This document shows, in pieces, positions 16,401 to 24,091 of a stretch of DNA of 64,000 nt. Within the stretch, counting starts at the first letter, position 1, and the number at the start of each line of letters is the position of its first letter. This DNA is from Nocardiopsis prasina DSM 43845 (lineage in GTDB: Bacteria; Actinomycetota; Actinomycetes; Streptosporangiales; Streptosporangiaceae): the NCBI RefSeq assembly GCF_000341265.1, contig NZ_ANAE01000127.1:28900-92899 (forward strand). The letters run 5' to 3'. Position numbers and translations under genes: made by a program. Under the pieces are notes generated by a model, which was given only the letters and a program-made list of their open reading frames with translations, was not told the DNA's origin and ran no database searches.

Positions 16401-17396
16401 CAGGGAGCTGGGTATCCACGTGCGTTCGAGGAAGGCCGCGAGGGTGAGGCGCTCGGCGATCCGCGCCTTGTAGGGGATCTCGGCCCGACCCCAGTACTGC
16501 CAGGGGTCGTCCTGGGAGGCCTCGACCCAGGACGCGAACGTCTCGTACGCGCGGTCCCGGAGTTCGTCCAGGTTGGGGAGTTCCAGGTCCACGCGGGTCA
16601 GGACCGGCCGGACCGGAACGTGCGGTGCCTCGGCGCGCAGCTCGGCGGCGATGCGGGCCGACTTCTGGATGGCGGTGGTGTTGAGGGTCAGGCAGAGGGC
16701 GACCTGGTCGGCCAGGACGGTGGCGATGCGCCGCCCCAGGAGCCCGTTGCCAGGGGCTGTGTCGACCAGGACGTGGTCGTATCCGCTGTCCGCCAGCGCC
16801 GCGCGGAGTTCGCGCAGGAAGCGCATGGACAGGTCGCCGCGGGCGAACCCCGAACCGTGGATGGTGTCCAGCTGGGTGAGCCGGGCGGCGTGGTGGGTGC
16901 CCGGACCCAGGTAGCCGATCTCGCCCTCAGGTACGCCGGGGATGACCGGCCAGCGGCTCAGGTGTTCGACCTGGTCGCTGAGGTCGGCTCCGCGGGCGCA
17001 CACCTCGGCGGGGTCGGCCCCCGGGTCGTGGCAGCCCTCGATGACACCGGTGATCATGTCGACCAGGCCGTGGGGACGTCCGCCGCGTAGTCCGAACAGC
17101 GGGGAGAAGTACTCGCGCAGCTCGGGGGAGCGCAGGTTGAAGTCGACGAGCAGAACGCTCCGACCGGTGCTGGCGATGTTCCAGGCCACGTTGGCCAGGG
17201 ACGTGGTGCAACTGCTGCCCGACAGGGGCGAATGGAACACGAGGATCTGTCCGGCGGAGTTCGTGTCCCCGATTACTTTGCTGGTCAACGCGGCTCCGGG
17301 GGGAGGAAGTTTCCTTTTCTCGCACCTTCCCGTCGGCCCGTGTGTCCCGTGCGCACGGGCTTTCGGCTTGGGAGAGAGGATGTTCCCACTTTTCAT
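13422..17396 (-). CDS. Large STAND protein: ParA-like + TIR-like + NB-ARC + TPR (FxsT-like)
   Basis: The protein has 1324 residues from ATG 17396; TTG 17288, with GGAG five bases upstream, is an equally good start. Residues 49-330 resemble the KGGVGR-variant ParA ATPases, but the P-loop reads SPLSGSSCTT (56-65). Residues about 375-510 look like a degenerate TIR fold (SVTLLADSRDRSWADWVQPQ). From about 532 (NFSGREGFLERL) an NB-ARC ATPase follows, with Walker A GMQGSGKS near 559 and Walker B WLLVYDNA. Residues about 880-1320 are tetratricopeptide repeats (HPFTLLTRRGMGADLRALG, HPYTWILSSATATYRR). The layout matches the TPR protein of FxSxx-COOH systems, yet no radical-SAM or FxSxx peptide gene is present. 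It heads the operon with TIR and SLOG-TM genes and is probably the sensor/oligomerisation component. Confidence 0.82.
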   Translation of the reverse strand: MKSGNILSPKPKARAHGTHGPTGRCEKRKLPPPGAALTSKVIGDTNSAGQILVFHSPLSGSSCTTSLANVAWNIASTGRSVLLVDFNLRSPELREYFSPLFGLRGGRPHGLVDMITGVIEGCHDPGADPAEVCARGADLSDQVEHLSRWPVIPGVPEGEIGYLGPGTHHAARLTQLDTIHGSGFARGDLSMRFLRELRAALADSGYDHVLVDTAPGNGLLGRRIATVLADQVALCLTLNTTAIQKSARIAAELRAEAPHVPVRPVLTRVDLELPNLDELRDRAYETFASWVEASQDDPWQYWGRAEIPYKARIAERLTLAAFLERTWIPSSLFHAYERLTSILTGDAVPRGRHLTQEQSEQVRLVFEQIRHGAVASVTLLADSRDRSWADWVQPQLEWVGIRVVRPRTAPGAPLPETGGHGIIMVLVSAHLHGSPAFGLLHRLLETAPQQGGNGAHRVLGVTIDEGAPPDGFPDAEWINLRIREEEDARGALLARFDPRFPSHRSRGPGQGPSYPGAPNPELISNAPHGNQNFSGREGFLERLRDLLGQGMEDKPPVVLVGMQGSGKSEIVREFVRRFRSDYDLIWWIASDRPEKVESSLEELAATLAERFPDHRSPEADPVLAALRSGRPLNRWLLVYDNAGPPGGLDALIPHDHGHVIITSYHREWEAYGHRRCLQVGPFTEGEVVELFRDRLPEIEAGTALALSRRLGHLPAQLHRALEWLSSGQRLDGAAEAVVEYTRLLDEREPSVVRGAGSFEERLSSSLALDELEQYHPASLCLIRLAAHLSADGVPEDLLRSPRAVSEYSGADPQYRTGRVNFNHVHFQLTRVLLMDFDRQLKMFSVHPAVQEVVRDRIPAEERAGVRESVRQVLASYAPHDEEADDPRHDRRYQNLRWQIAPSEANLSGDDEVRRWLVNQVRYHHRKGEFEAALDLGTPLLRTWTDAFGERDRLRLHLATQLANVHRSRGEHREAGRLNSRTLELQREVLGERHPFTLLTRRGMGADLRALGRFGSALEHDKETYAAYLAGRGPHHQHTLLAEHNLALSLSAAGDYAEALTVGERAHRVTREILGHRHPYTWILSSATATYRRRTGEYVMAHRQIHQAAQMLRRTIGELSSHTLHACKELAVNERLVGDPEQALERIRRTHEQHCREYGDEHPRSLAMALELAACLAAAHRHDLAHRQARTCVDGYTGVFGQDHPFTLVARANLAAYACRTGHVQEAEVQARRAHEGLCTDPQVGAGHPLSLGAAVNLANALVAKGEITEAVALDVRTQEELHQVCGTQHPHYELAYANYLNSTARHMGDSVSERGHIDLEVPEI

Positions 17397-17453
17397 GGGA
17401 AGGAACCCCGGGAAACCTGGGTTGGGTGGTGAGGGAAAACGGCCGCAGTGAAT

Positions 17454-17936
17454 TCAGGGGCCGTTGTTACCATTGGTTCTGAGGTCGGCTTGGAGAAGGA
17501 CCGGTGAGACGGCGAATCCGTGCCGGGCGTAGGCGGGGACCGCCCGGTCGCTGGAGTGGACGCTCACCCGTTCCAGTTCGAGTTCGCGGGCCAGCCCCAG
17601 CACCGCCTGGATCAGCTGGCCGCCGAGACCGAGGTCCCGTGATTCGGGGCGTACGTAGACGCACTGCACGTCGCCCGAGGCCCGCCCGAACGCACGCGGC
17701 TGCGGGACGCGCGGGGTGACCGCCAGCCAGGCCATGCCGACCAGGGCACCGTCCATGACCGCCACGTAGCAGTGATGGGTGTCCCGCTGCCCCCTGCCCC
17801 AGTCGACGAACCGGGCAGTGAACTCGTCCAGGGGCAGCTCGGGGGCTCCGTGCACCTCTGTCTCCCACCCCCAGCGCAGCTCGGCGACGCCGCGCAGGTC
17901 CTCGGTGCGGGCCGGTCGGACGGTGGCTTCGCTCAT
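17454..17936 (-). CDS. GNAT family N-acetyltransferase
   Basis: ATG 17936 gives 160 residues (MSEATVRPARTEDLRGVAEL). The acetyl-CoA-binding motif A is VYVRPESRDLGLGGQLIQAV, a variant of the usual R/Q-x-x-G-x-G/A in which Asp replaces the first glycine-binding position. The closing strand AYARHGFAVSPVLLQ is typical of GNATs. The family transfers acetyl groups to amines; the substrate is not predictable. It lies 58 bases upstream of the STAND operon on the same strand, so some readthrough is possible. Confidence 0.88.
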   Translation of the reverse strand: MSEATVRPARTEDLRGVAELRWGWETEVHGAPELPLDEFTARFVDWGRGQRDTHHCYVAVMDGALVGMAWLAVTPRVPQPRAFGRASGDVQCVYVRPESRDLGLGGQLIQAVLGLARELELERVSVHSSDRAVPAYARHGFAVSPVLLQADLRTNGNNGP

Positions 17937-17969
17937 GCCCCGATGGTGCCAGCCCACCGGACACGGCGC

Positions 17970-18003
17970 AGCCCCCGGGGCGGCCTGCGCCGCGCCGGGG
18001 GCT
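17970..18003. terminator. Terminator hairpin
   Basis: AGCCCCCGG (17970-17978) pairs with CCGGGGGCT (17995-18003), and an inner GCGGC/GCCGC pair extends the stem. It lies just downstream of the PrsW gene, which ends at 18070 on the minus strand. Confidence 0.6.
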
Positions 18004-18069
18004 CGTGGGTTCCAGGAGGTGCTCGGTTCTTCTGAGGGTCCCCGGGAACCCCCGCAGGAACCGACCGCC

Positions 18070-19215
18070 TCAGACCCGGTACTCCGAGGCCCGCTCCTCC
18101 GCCGCCGCCACCATCCGGTCCTGCCTTTCACGGACGGCGGGCCGCTCCGGAGCCGCCACCCGGCCCAGTTCGCGGTGCCGACCGTGCCGACTGGCGAGGG
18201 TGACCGCCGCCGATCGGAGCATGCCCAGTTCCTCGCCCTGTTCTGCCAGGGATTCACGGACCCGACGTCGATGGGCGTGCCGTGCCACGAAGTACACGGC
18301 GAGCGCGCTCAGGAACACCACCAGCGTCTTGAACAGTACGCCGAGGATGCCCTCCAACAGCGGAGCGTCGAAGAGCCAGTGGACGCCGATCGCCAACAGG
18401 AACAGGAGCAGGGCGCCGGTGGCCCGGCCGGGACTGGGCCGCCAGGCCGAGGCGGCCAGGAGGCCGACCGCGGTACCCGCGATCGCCGACATCGCCCAGT
18501 GCGAGCCCAGACCGGTGAGACCGACCCGCAGGAACAGCGTCTGGAGTACCGAGGCGACCCCGTCCGTGGCCCCCTGCATCATGATCGAGTTGAGCGCGTA
18601 GGTGAAGTCCTCGGCGAGCTGGAAGCCCAACCCCACCAGGGCGCCCATGACGAAACCGTCCACGGGGCCACGCACCACGCGCGCGGCCATCACGGCGATC
18701 AGCACCACCCCGGCGGTCTTGAGCAGCTCCTCGTTGAGCGGTGCGGTCAGGGCCGCGCCCCACGCGGAACCGAACTCGACGCCGCCCAGGCGCGACCACG
18801 CGGACATCAGTTGGGTGTTGGAGAACAGGGACAGACCGATCGCCCCGGTCAGGCCCCAGAGCACCGCGAGGAGCGAGAACGTGAAGCTCGGAGGTCGGAC
18901 CGGTCGAATCCGGCGCAGAACCCAGAAGCCGAACACACCCGCCACCGCCAGCACCACGGCGGCGGCCAACGTTTCGGTGGGGAAGACCCACATCGCCCCG
19001 AAGAAGTTGGTCAGGGTGAAGACGAAGCCGCCCAGGCAGAGGAGGGCGAGGCCCAACGTGGCGAACAGCGCCGGAAGGCGCTGGGCTCGGTGTGGTTCGG
19101 CGTGCGGGGCGGTCAGGTGTTCGGTGCCCTCGTGGCCCTGGCCGGATTGCCGGGGGGTGGGGACCTGCCCACTCGCGGTGGACGGGACGTCGGGTTCGGG
19201 TCGTGCGTGGCTCAT
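18070..19215 (-). CDS. PrsW-family intramembrane metalloprotease
   Basis: The protein has 381 residues, eight or nine hydrophobic segments and a polar N-terminal extension of about 45 residues. The three metal-site motifs of the family are present: APLNEELLKTAG (E-E-x-x-K), GLGFQLAEDFTYAL and HWLFDAPL. PrsW proteases cleave membrane-anchored proteins such as anti-sigma factors within or near the bilayer. The start codon overlaps the stop of the upstream single-pass membrane gene (ATGA at 19212-19215), so the two are translationally coupled and the neighbour is a plausible partner or substrate. No sigma factor gene is adjacent. Confidence 0.9.
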   Translation of the reverse strand: MSHARPEPDVPSTASGQVPTPRQSGQGHEGTEHLTAPHAEPHRAQRLPALFATLGLALLCLGGFVFTLTNFFGAMWVFPTETLAAAVVLAVAGVFGFWVLRRIRPVRPPSFTFSLLAVLWGLTGAIGLSLFSNTQLMSAWSRLGGVEFGSAWGAALTAPLNEELLKTAGVVLIAVMAARVVRGPVDGFVMGALVGLGFQLAEDFTYALNSIMMQGATDGVASVLQTLFLRVGLTGLGSHWAMSAIAGTAVGLLAASAWRPSPGRATGALLLFLLAIGVHWLFDAPLLEGILGVLFKTLVVFLSALAVYFVARHAHRRRVRESLAEQGEELGMLRSAAVTLASRHGRHRELGRVAAPERPAVRERQDRMVAAAEERASEYRV

Positions 19216-19823
19216 GAGGTCCCTTCCGTGTCCCGGTCGAACCGGATCGACTGGACCGTCCGTTCGGCGTCGGCGAGATCGGCCATGCTGACGTCGGTGC
19301 CGACAGCCTGGGTCTCCACGGCGAAACCGCCGTTCGGAGAGGGGAACACTGTCGCGACTCCGGTGTGCTCCTGGATGTGCAGGTCCCCGGTGAGGCCCTG
19401 CGCGCCGCCGTCGGAGGTGATCGGCTGCGGTTCTCCCAGGGTGGCCGAGGAGTCACTGACCCTGACCGTCTCGCGCATGCCGTCCCAGAGCTCCGAGGCG
19501 TCGGCGCGCTCGGACGGCTCCACCACGCTCATGTGGAGGTTGACCGGTCCCTTGACGAAGCGGAGCTGCTGGCCCAGGGTGCTGGACCCGGTGTCGAGTT
19601 CCCAGCCCTCGTCGAAGGTCACCGACGCCCCGTAGCCCTCGCTCGACCCGAGAGTCACGGCCTGCCCCGGTTCCACCGCCTCGGAGGAGGGCAGCGCCGC
19701 GTTCACCAGGGCCCACCCTCCCGTCAGGAGCACGACCACCGCGGCCGTGGCCCCCAACGGGACCCAGTTGCTCCGTGGACCTCGTGACCTGGCGTGGCGT
19801 AGCTCCGTGCTCTCGTTCACCAT
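19212..19823 (-). CDS. Single-pass membrane protein with extracellular domain
   Basis: ATG 19823 gives 203 residues (MVNESTELRHARSR). A short basic cytoplasmic tail is followed by one membrane helix at about residues 19-41 (VPLGATAAVVVLLTGGWALV). The remaining 160 residues are outside: acidic, beta-rich, with no cysteine pattern, and with repeated statements of a lipid- or ligand-binding-like fold (YGASVTFDEGWELDTG, GLTGDLHIQEHTGVATVF). I do not recognise a named family. Its stop overlaps the start of the PrsW protease, so it may be a PrsW substrate or a regulator of it; that is inference. Confidence 0.75.
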   Translation of the reverse strand: MVNESTELRHARSRGPRSNWVPLGATAAVVVLLTGGWALVNAALPSSEAVEPGQAVTLGSSEGYGASVTFDEGWELDTGSSTLGQQLRFVKGPVNLHMSVVEPSERADASELWDGMRETVRVSDSSATLGEPQPITSDGGAQGLTGDLHIQEHTGVATVFPSPNGGFAVETQAVGTDVSMADLADAERTVQSIRFDRDTEGTS

Positions 19824-20112
19824 CGCGCCCCCGTCTCCGCGCTCGTTCCGGTGTTCGCGTCCTGGAGACAGCGAAACACCCACAAAGGTGCCGAACAGAG
19901 AAAAGAGGGACACTTGGCGCAATTTTGCGGTGATTTCACCGACTCTGGGAGTGGTGACGAGACCGCGGGATCCGGTCCCGTCATGGGACCCCGGGTCGAC
20001 GTGGCCGAAGGTGGCCCCGATGTCCCGTGGCCACCCCCTTGGCGAAACAAGTCCCCCCGTGATGGGATGCCACCTTCAGCGTGACGACCGAACGGAAGAG
20101 CACGGGCGACCG

Positions 20113-20898
20113 ATGCCGAAGCAGAGCACAGAGCAACTCACCACGGACCGTTTCTCCCTGGTCCACCGCATCCGCTACGCCTTGCGGAACCCGGGCCGGA
20201 TAGCGCCCCACGTCCTGCGGTCCGCGCGTGACCTGCGTCTGCGCCTCACACACCGGGACCACGTCTCCTACTACCGCGCGGTGATGGCCTCCGACGCGGC
20301 CCGGGACCCGAAGGCGGCGGTCGGCAGTCGCAACGAGGAGCGCTGGCTCGCCCTGGGCCAGATGCAGTTCGACTACCTGGTCGAGCACGGCCTCAAGCCC
20401 AGCCACCGGATGCTCGACATCGGTTGCGGCAACCTGAGGGCCGGGTGGCGCTTCATCGACTACCTGGACACCGGCGGCTACTACGGCATCGACATCTCCC
20501 CGGACATCCTGATCGCGGGCAAGAAGGTCCTGGCCGAGCGCGGACTCCAGCCCAAGCTGCCGCACCTGACCCTCACTCAGGACCTGACCTTCGACTTCCT
20601 CCCCGACGACTCCTTCGACGTCGTCCACGCCCACAGCGTGTTCTCGCACTCGCCCGTCGAGGTTATCGACGAGTGCCTGGGCCACGTGGGCCGCGTGCTC
20701 GCCCCCGGCGGGTTCTTCGACTTCACCTTCGACCGCACCGAGGGCACCGAGCACCACGTGCTGCACGAGGACTTCTACTACCGCACGCAGACCCTGGTCG
20801 AGCTCGCGGAGAAGCACGGGCTGCGGGCCCGCTTCATGGAGGACTGGGAGGAGCGCCCGCACGGACAGTCGAAGATCCGGGTCACCGCGGCGGAGTGA
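20113..20898 (+). CDS. Class I SAM-dependent methyltransferase
   Basis: ATG 20113 gives 261 residues. The SAM-binding motif I is RMLDIGCGNLRAGWRF near residue 98, followed by the acidic motif YYGIDISPD, and by FDVVHAHSVFSHSPV and LAPGGFFDFTF as motifs II and III. A basic N-terminal stretch of about 60 residues (RYALRNPGRIAPHVLRSARD) may contact membrane or substrate. The fold is clear; the methyl acceptor is not. It stands alone between a divergent membrane-protein operon and a convergent WGR gene. Confidence 0.9.
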   Translation: MPKQSTEQLTTDRFSLVHRIRYALRNPGRIAPHVLRSARDLRLRLTHRDHVSYYRAVMASDAARDPKAAVGSRNEERWLALGQMQFDYLVEHGLKPSHRMLDIGCGNLRAGWRFIDYLDTGGYYGIDISPDILIAGKKVLAERGLQPKLPHLTLTQDLTFDFLPDDSFDVVHAHSVFSHSPVEVIDECLGHVGRVLAPGGFFDFTFDRTEGTEHHVLHEDFYYRTQTLVELAEKHGLRARFMEDWEERPHGQSKIRVTAAE

Positions 20899-21278
20899 CC
20901 CACGGGGTCGACTTCTCGCCTCCCGGGCAGGGTGAGTACGAACTCCCTCTGCCTCAACGCCTTCGACACCCCTCCGGAGCGACAGGGGGACGTCAGCCGT
21001 GTGGTGCGGTCCCGGACCGCCGATTCTCCTCCCCTCCTTTTCGAGAAGGCGGGCGAGCCCGTCGGCGGCCCCGCCCCGGATCTGCGTGGCAGCCTGATGA
21101 GCCTGATTCTCAAGGGAACCCGTGTGAAACGGGTCCCCTTCTGTCTGTATTCACTAACTAGGGGCGTTATGGCTAGATTGTCATTCGCATTCCGAATTCC
21201 CGCCCAAGCGGAAACCGGCGTTCCGTGCGAAATCACCCTGGACGAACTCAGTGTGCGGCATCAGGCAAATCCCCGGGG
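20899..21278. other. Intergenic region between convergent genes
   Basis: This 380-base gap between the methyltransferase and the WGR gene holds one strong terminator (21112-21140). The stretch 21143-21230 is less GC-rich than its surroundings (TATTCACTAACTAGG and following). A plus-strand open frame of 116 codons crosses the hairpin but has no ribosome-binding site or recognisable protein pattern, so I see no gene here. Confidence 0.6.
21112..21140. terminator. Bidirectional terminator hairpin
   Basis: AAGGGAACCCGT (21112-21123) pairs with ACGGGTCCCCTT (21129-21140) over 12 positions with a single A-C mismatch and a five-base GTGAA loop, followed by TCTGTCTGT. It separates the convergent methyltransferase and WGR genes. 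Confidence 0.8.
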
Positions 21279-22712
21279 CTAGCTCAGGCGGCGGATGTCG
21301 CCTCTGACGCGGTAGAAGCCCCCGCTGCCCGAGGTCAGCACCTCGTTCACGACGTAGCGGGCCCCCGCGTGACGGATGTCCTTGGGGAACTGCACCCGCA
21401 GGGACGGGTCGTAGCCGTGGGAGACCACACGGACCCGCAGGCGGCCGCCCTCGTCCACACACTCGACGATGATCCCGTCGGTGTCGGTGAGCTCGCTGCT
21501 CCGCACGGTCTCCAGCTCGGTGGCGGGGGTGACCGCGTCCCAGGAAGGGGCCTTGACGCTGACCGGCTCCGGGACCGTGCCCCGCTCCGCGGCCAGGATC
21601 GCCTCCTCGGAGGCGTCGACGCAGGCCAGGGATCCGTCGGTGGTGACGATGTACAGCCGGTCCTGGTGGAACTGCATCGAGTAGGCCGAGCCGCAGCCGG
21701 TGGCCAGCTTCCACAGGCGGCGCCCGTCCCTGGAGAAGCAGTAGACGGAGGAGTGGTTGTCACCCGCGAACACGTAACGCCCGTCCGGGGAGGCCGCGCA
21801 GGAGAAGACCGCCCCGTCACAGCGGTACGTGGAACGGTGTACGCCGTCCTTGCCGATGCGGTCCACGGAGTTGTGGGCCGTGGCGGCGAAGACCTCGTCG
21901 CCCTCCTGCCAGCCGAACAGCACCGCGCCGCTGGTCGGCACCGACCAGCGTTCGTTCCCGGTGCCCGCGTCGTACATGGTGACGCCCCGGGAGTGCCCGT
22001 GGTAGACGCCCGACTCGTCGTGGCGGACCATCCACGCGGCGTTGCCCGCGCTGCGCCGGGACCACTGGAACTCGTCCTCGTGGTCGATCACGGTGATCTG
22101 ACCGGCGACGTCGGAGACACCGAGCACGCCGTCGTGGATGTCCAGCCAGAAGATGTCGACGTCCTCGGCGATCTCGTACGCCACGTGCGGGATCTTCGCG
22201 CCCAGGTCGTAGACCTTGCCGTCGTCGCATCCCGCGTAGATCCAGAAGTCGTCGGCCACGATGCACTTGACGCCGTCCGGGAGTCCGTAACGGGCGGTGA
22301 CGGTGCCCTGGTGGGACAGGGTGTACACGTCCCCGCGCTCGTTGCCGACCCAGCAGCGCTCGTCGTCGACGAAGATGCCGAAGGCGGGGCTGCCCGAACG
22401 GAACCGCCACAGGACCGGTGCCAGGTTGGCGGTCGACCGCTGGCTGACGATCGTCCGCCTGGTCACCGCGCGCCGCTTGCGGACCCCGGCCACGGCGGGC
22501 TCGTACCCCTTGCGCCTCTTCTCGGCGACCTTCCTCGCCGCCGTCGCCTCGGCCCTGGCGACGGTGGTGTGGCTCGCGGTGCGCGCCTGTCCGGGTTCCC
22601 CGATCCGTCCGTAGCGGATGGTGACGTCGGTGCCGTCCACGGTCACCTCGTAGAACTTGTGCGCGCCGCCGCCCTCTTCCGAGAGCTCCAGGTAGGTGCG
22701 GGTACTGGTCAT
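21279..22712 (-). CDS. WGR domain protein with C-terminal beta-propeller
   Basis: The protein has 477 residues. Residues 1-75 form a WGR domain: YLELSEEGGGAHKFYEV, VTIRYGRIGEPGQ (with G-R-I-G at the W-G-R position) and the helix ATAARKVAEKRRKGYEP. Residues 100-440 are a propeller with repeated blade motifs (CWVGNERGDVYTLSHQG, YAGCDDGKVYDLG, YVFAGDNHSSVYCFSRDG, LYIVTTDGSLACVDAS), each ending in a D/S-G turn. WGR domains bind nucleic-acid ends or phosphates in PARP enzymes and occur in MolR-like bacterial proteins. A WGR-propeller protein is probably a scaffold; its role is unknown. Confidence 0.85.
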   Translation of the reverse strand: MTSTRTYLELSEEGGGAHKFYEVTVDGTDVTIRYGRIGEPGQARTASHTTVARAEATAARKVAEKRRKGYEPAVAGVRKRRAVTRRTIVSQRSTANLAPVLWRFRSGSPAFGIFVDDERCWVGNERGDVYTLSHQGTVTARYGLPDGVKCIVADDFWIYAGCDDGKVYDLGAKIPHVAYEIAEDVDIFWLDIHDGVLGVSDVAGQITVIDHEDEFQWSRRSAGNAAWMVRHDESGVYHGHSRGVTMYDAGTGNERWSVPTSGAVLFGWQEGDEVFAATAHNSVDRIGKDGVHRSTYRCDGAVFSCAASPDGRYVFAGDNHSSVYCFSRDGRRLWKLATGCGSAYSMQFHQDRLYIVTTDGSLACVDASEEAILAAERGTVPEPVSVKAPSWDAVTPATELETVRSSELTDTDGIIVECVDEGGRLRVRVVSHGYDPSLRVQFPKDIRHAGARYVVNEVLTSGSGGFYRVRGDIRRLS

Positions 22713-23193
22713 GGGACGCCCTTCGACGATCGGGTTCCGGGCACACGCGGGGGAGACGGGTGCCAGGCAGGGGTGGGGAGGGGTACCTGCCTCCGGGAGG
22801 AGGCCGTGTCGACTGGTTCGAAACTATCGGCGGGTGCCGACATTTCCGGTGCCTCCTGGACCCTGACCGTCGGCGAGACGGGCATCGCTCCGCCGTCTCA
22901 CCCCACGGTGTCGGCGAGTACCCGGGCCGGGTCCATCGACGATGAAGCACCGTTCGGCGTCCGCCCGCGCGCCGAACCCACCGGGGCCGGCGGCGCGCGC
23001 TCCCCAGGGGTCTGTCACCCGCGCGGACGGCCCTGCCTCATGGCGATCCCCTCGTCGCGTGGCGGTTCGGGGCGTTTCCCCGACGGGCAGTGGCATCGGA
23101 AGCCCCGGACACGCGGGACCGGTCCGTCGACACCCTCACCGACCTGGCGGAGGTCCTGGCCCCGTGACCAGGCTTCGCACGCTGACGGAGTCC

Positions 23194-23208
23194 GATTCTT
23201 CGAGAATC
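23194..23208. promoter_or_regulatory. Short palindrome upstream of MDMPI-type gene
   Basis: GATTCT (23194-23199), three bases, AGAATC (23203-23208): a perfect inverted repeat about 40 bases upstream of the predicted -10 box, a position suited to an operator. Confidence 0.35.
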
Positions 23209-23247
23209 CAGCTTGTGTAAAACCGAACTTCGGCAAGCGCTGGGTGC

Positions 23248-23253
23248 TAGCTT
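23248..23253 (+). promoter_or_regulatory. -10 box of a leaderless transcript
   Basis: TAGCTT ends six bases before ATG 23260, so transcription would start at or next to the start codon. The same geometry recurs at 24092, 46183 and 49331. Confidence 0.5.
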
Positions 23254-23259
23254 CCCAAC

Positions 23260-24000
23260 ATGGACACGCCTCGACACCTCACGGTCCTTCGCGAGAGCGG
23301 CACTCTCCTGGCCGACGCCGCCGAGGGCAGGCCGCACGCGCACGTGCCCACCTGCCCCGAGTGGAACGTCTCCGACCTGGTCTGGCACGTCGGCGAGACC
23401 CACCACTTCTGGAGGTCCGTCGCCTCCGGGGAGATCCGGGACCCCGACGACGGGTACGTACAGCCGGAGCGTCCCGAGGACGAGGAGCTCCTGGACTGGT
23501 ACCGGGAGGGGTTGGCCGAGACCCTCACCGCCCTCACCGCGCTGGACCCCGAGGAACCGCGCTGGACCTGGTCCCCGCAGAAGAACGGCGCCTTCATCCA
23601 CAGACGCATGGCCCAGGAGACCGCCGTGCACGCGTGGGACATGCTCAACGCGATCGGAGGCCCCGCGCGGCTTCCCGCCGACGTGGCCTCGGACGGCGTG
23701 GACGAGTTCCTCACCTTCTTCCTCGGGCTGGCCGAGATGCTGGACCTGCCCCGGGAACCGGTCGGCCCGATCGGCGCGGTGCTGCTGACCGCCACCGACG
23801 TCGACCGCTCCTGGTCGGTGGACCACACCGGCCAGCACTGGCGGGTCATCCAGGGCGTGACCCGGGCCAACACCACGGTGGAGGGCGCCGCCTCCGACCT
23901 GCTGCTCACCCTGTGGCGACGCGCCGATCCCGATTCACTGCGGATCACCGGCGACGAGCAGGGCTTCGCCCGGTTCCTCAAGGTCGCCGAGACCGAGTGA
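23260..24000 (+). CDS. Maleylpyruvate isomerase family mycothiol-dependent enzyme (MDMPI/DinB-like)
   Basis: The protein has 246 residues. The MDMPI N-terminal four-helix domain shows VPTCPEWNVSDLVWHVGETHHFW, with the His that binds the metal, and a second conserved RRMAQETAVHAWDM block near residue 117 whose Glu and His complete the site. The C-terminal part (TTVEGAASDLLLTLWRR, GDEQGFARFL) is the MDMPI C domain. Relatives use mycothiol, the thiol of Actinobacteria, in isomerisation or transfer reactions; many have unknown substrates. It has no ribosome-binding site and is probably translated from a leaderless mRNA. Confidence 0.9.
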   Translation: MDTPRHLTVLRESGTLLADAAEGRPHAHVPTCPEWNVSDLVWHVGETHHFWRSVASGEIRDPDDGYVQPERPEDEELLDWYREGLAETLTALTALDPEEPRWTWSPQKNGAFIHRRMAQETAVHAWDMLNAIGGPARLPADVASDGVDEFLTFFLGLAEMLDLPREPVGPIGAVLLTATDVDRSWSVDHTGQHWRVIQGVTRANTTVEGAASDLLLTLWRRADPDSLRITGDEQGFARFLKVAETE

Positions 24001-24091
24001 CCCGAGGCGACGTCCGCGGGCCGCGTGCCACGTGCTCCGGGGACGGAGCGGCGCACGAAGAAACTGCGTGTCCCGACGGGGCGGGGGGTGT

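Larger units (their letters stand above)
22713..23259. other. Intergenic region between divergent genes
   Basis: This 547-base gap separates the WGR gene (minus) from the MDMPI-type gene (plus). Open frames here lack start signals and protein-like composition. It contains the hairpin palindrome GATTCT-TCG-AGAATC at 23194-23208 and the -10 box at 23248-23253. Otherwise I see nothing interpretable. Confidence 0.5.

Noticed and set aside
17397..17453. An FxSxx-type C-terminal peptide gene expected beside FxsC/FxsT-like proteins
   Set aside because: Neither this gap nor the other flanks of the operon contains a small frame ending in F-x-S-x-x, and no radical-SAM gene is present.
20932..21282. 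Plus-strand open frame of 116 codons after the methyltransferase
   Set aside because: It runs through the strong terminator at 21112-21140, lacks a ribosome-binding site and has no protein-like composition.
22942..23220. Open frames in the WGR/MDMPI intergenic region
   Set aside because: Low-complexity Arg/Pro/Gly sequence, no start signal, and no consistent codon bias.
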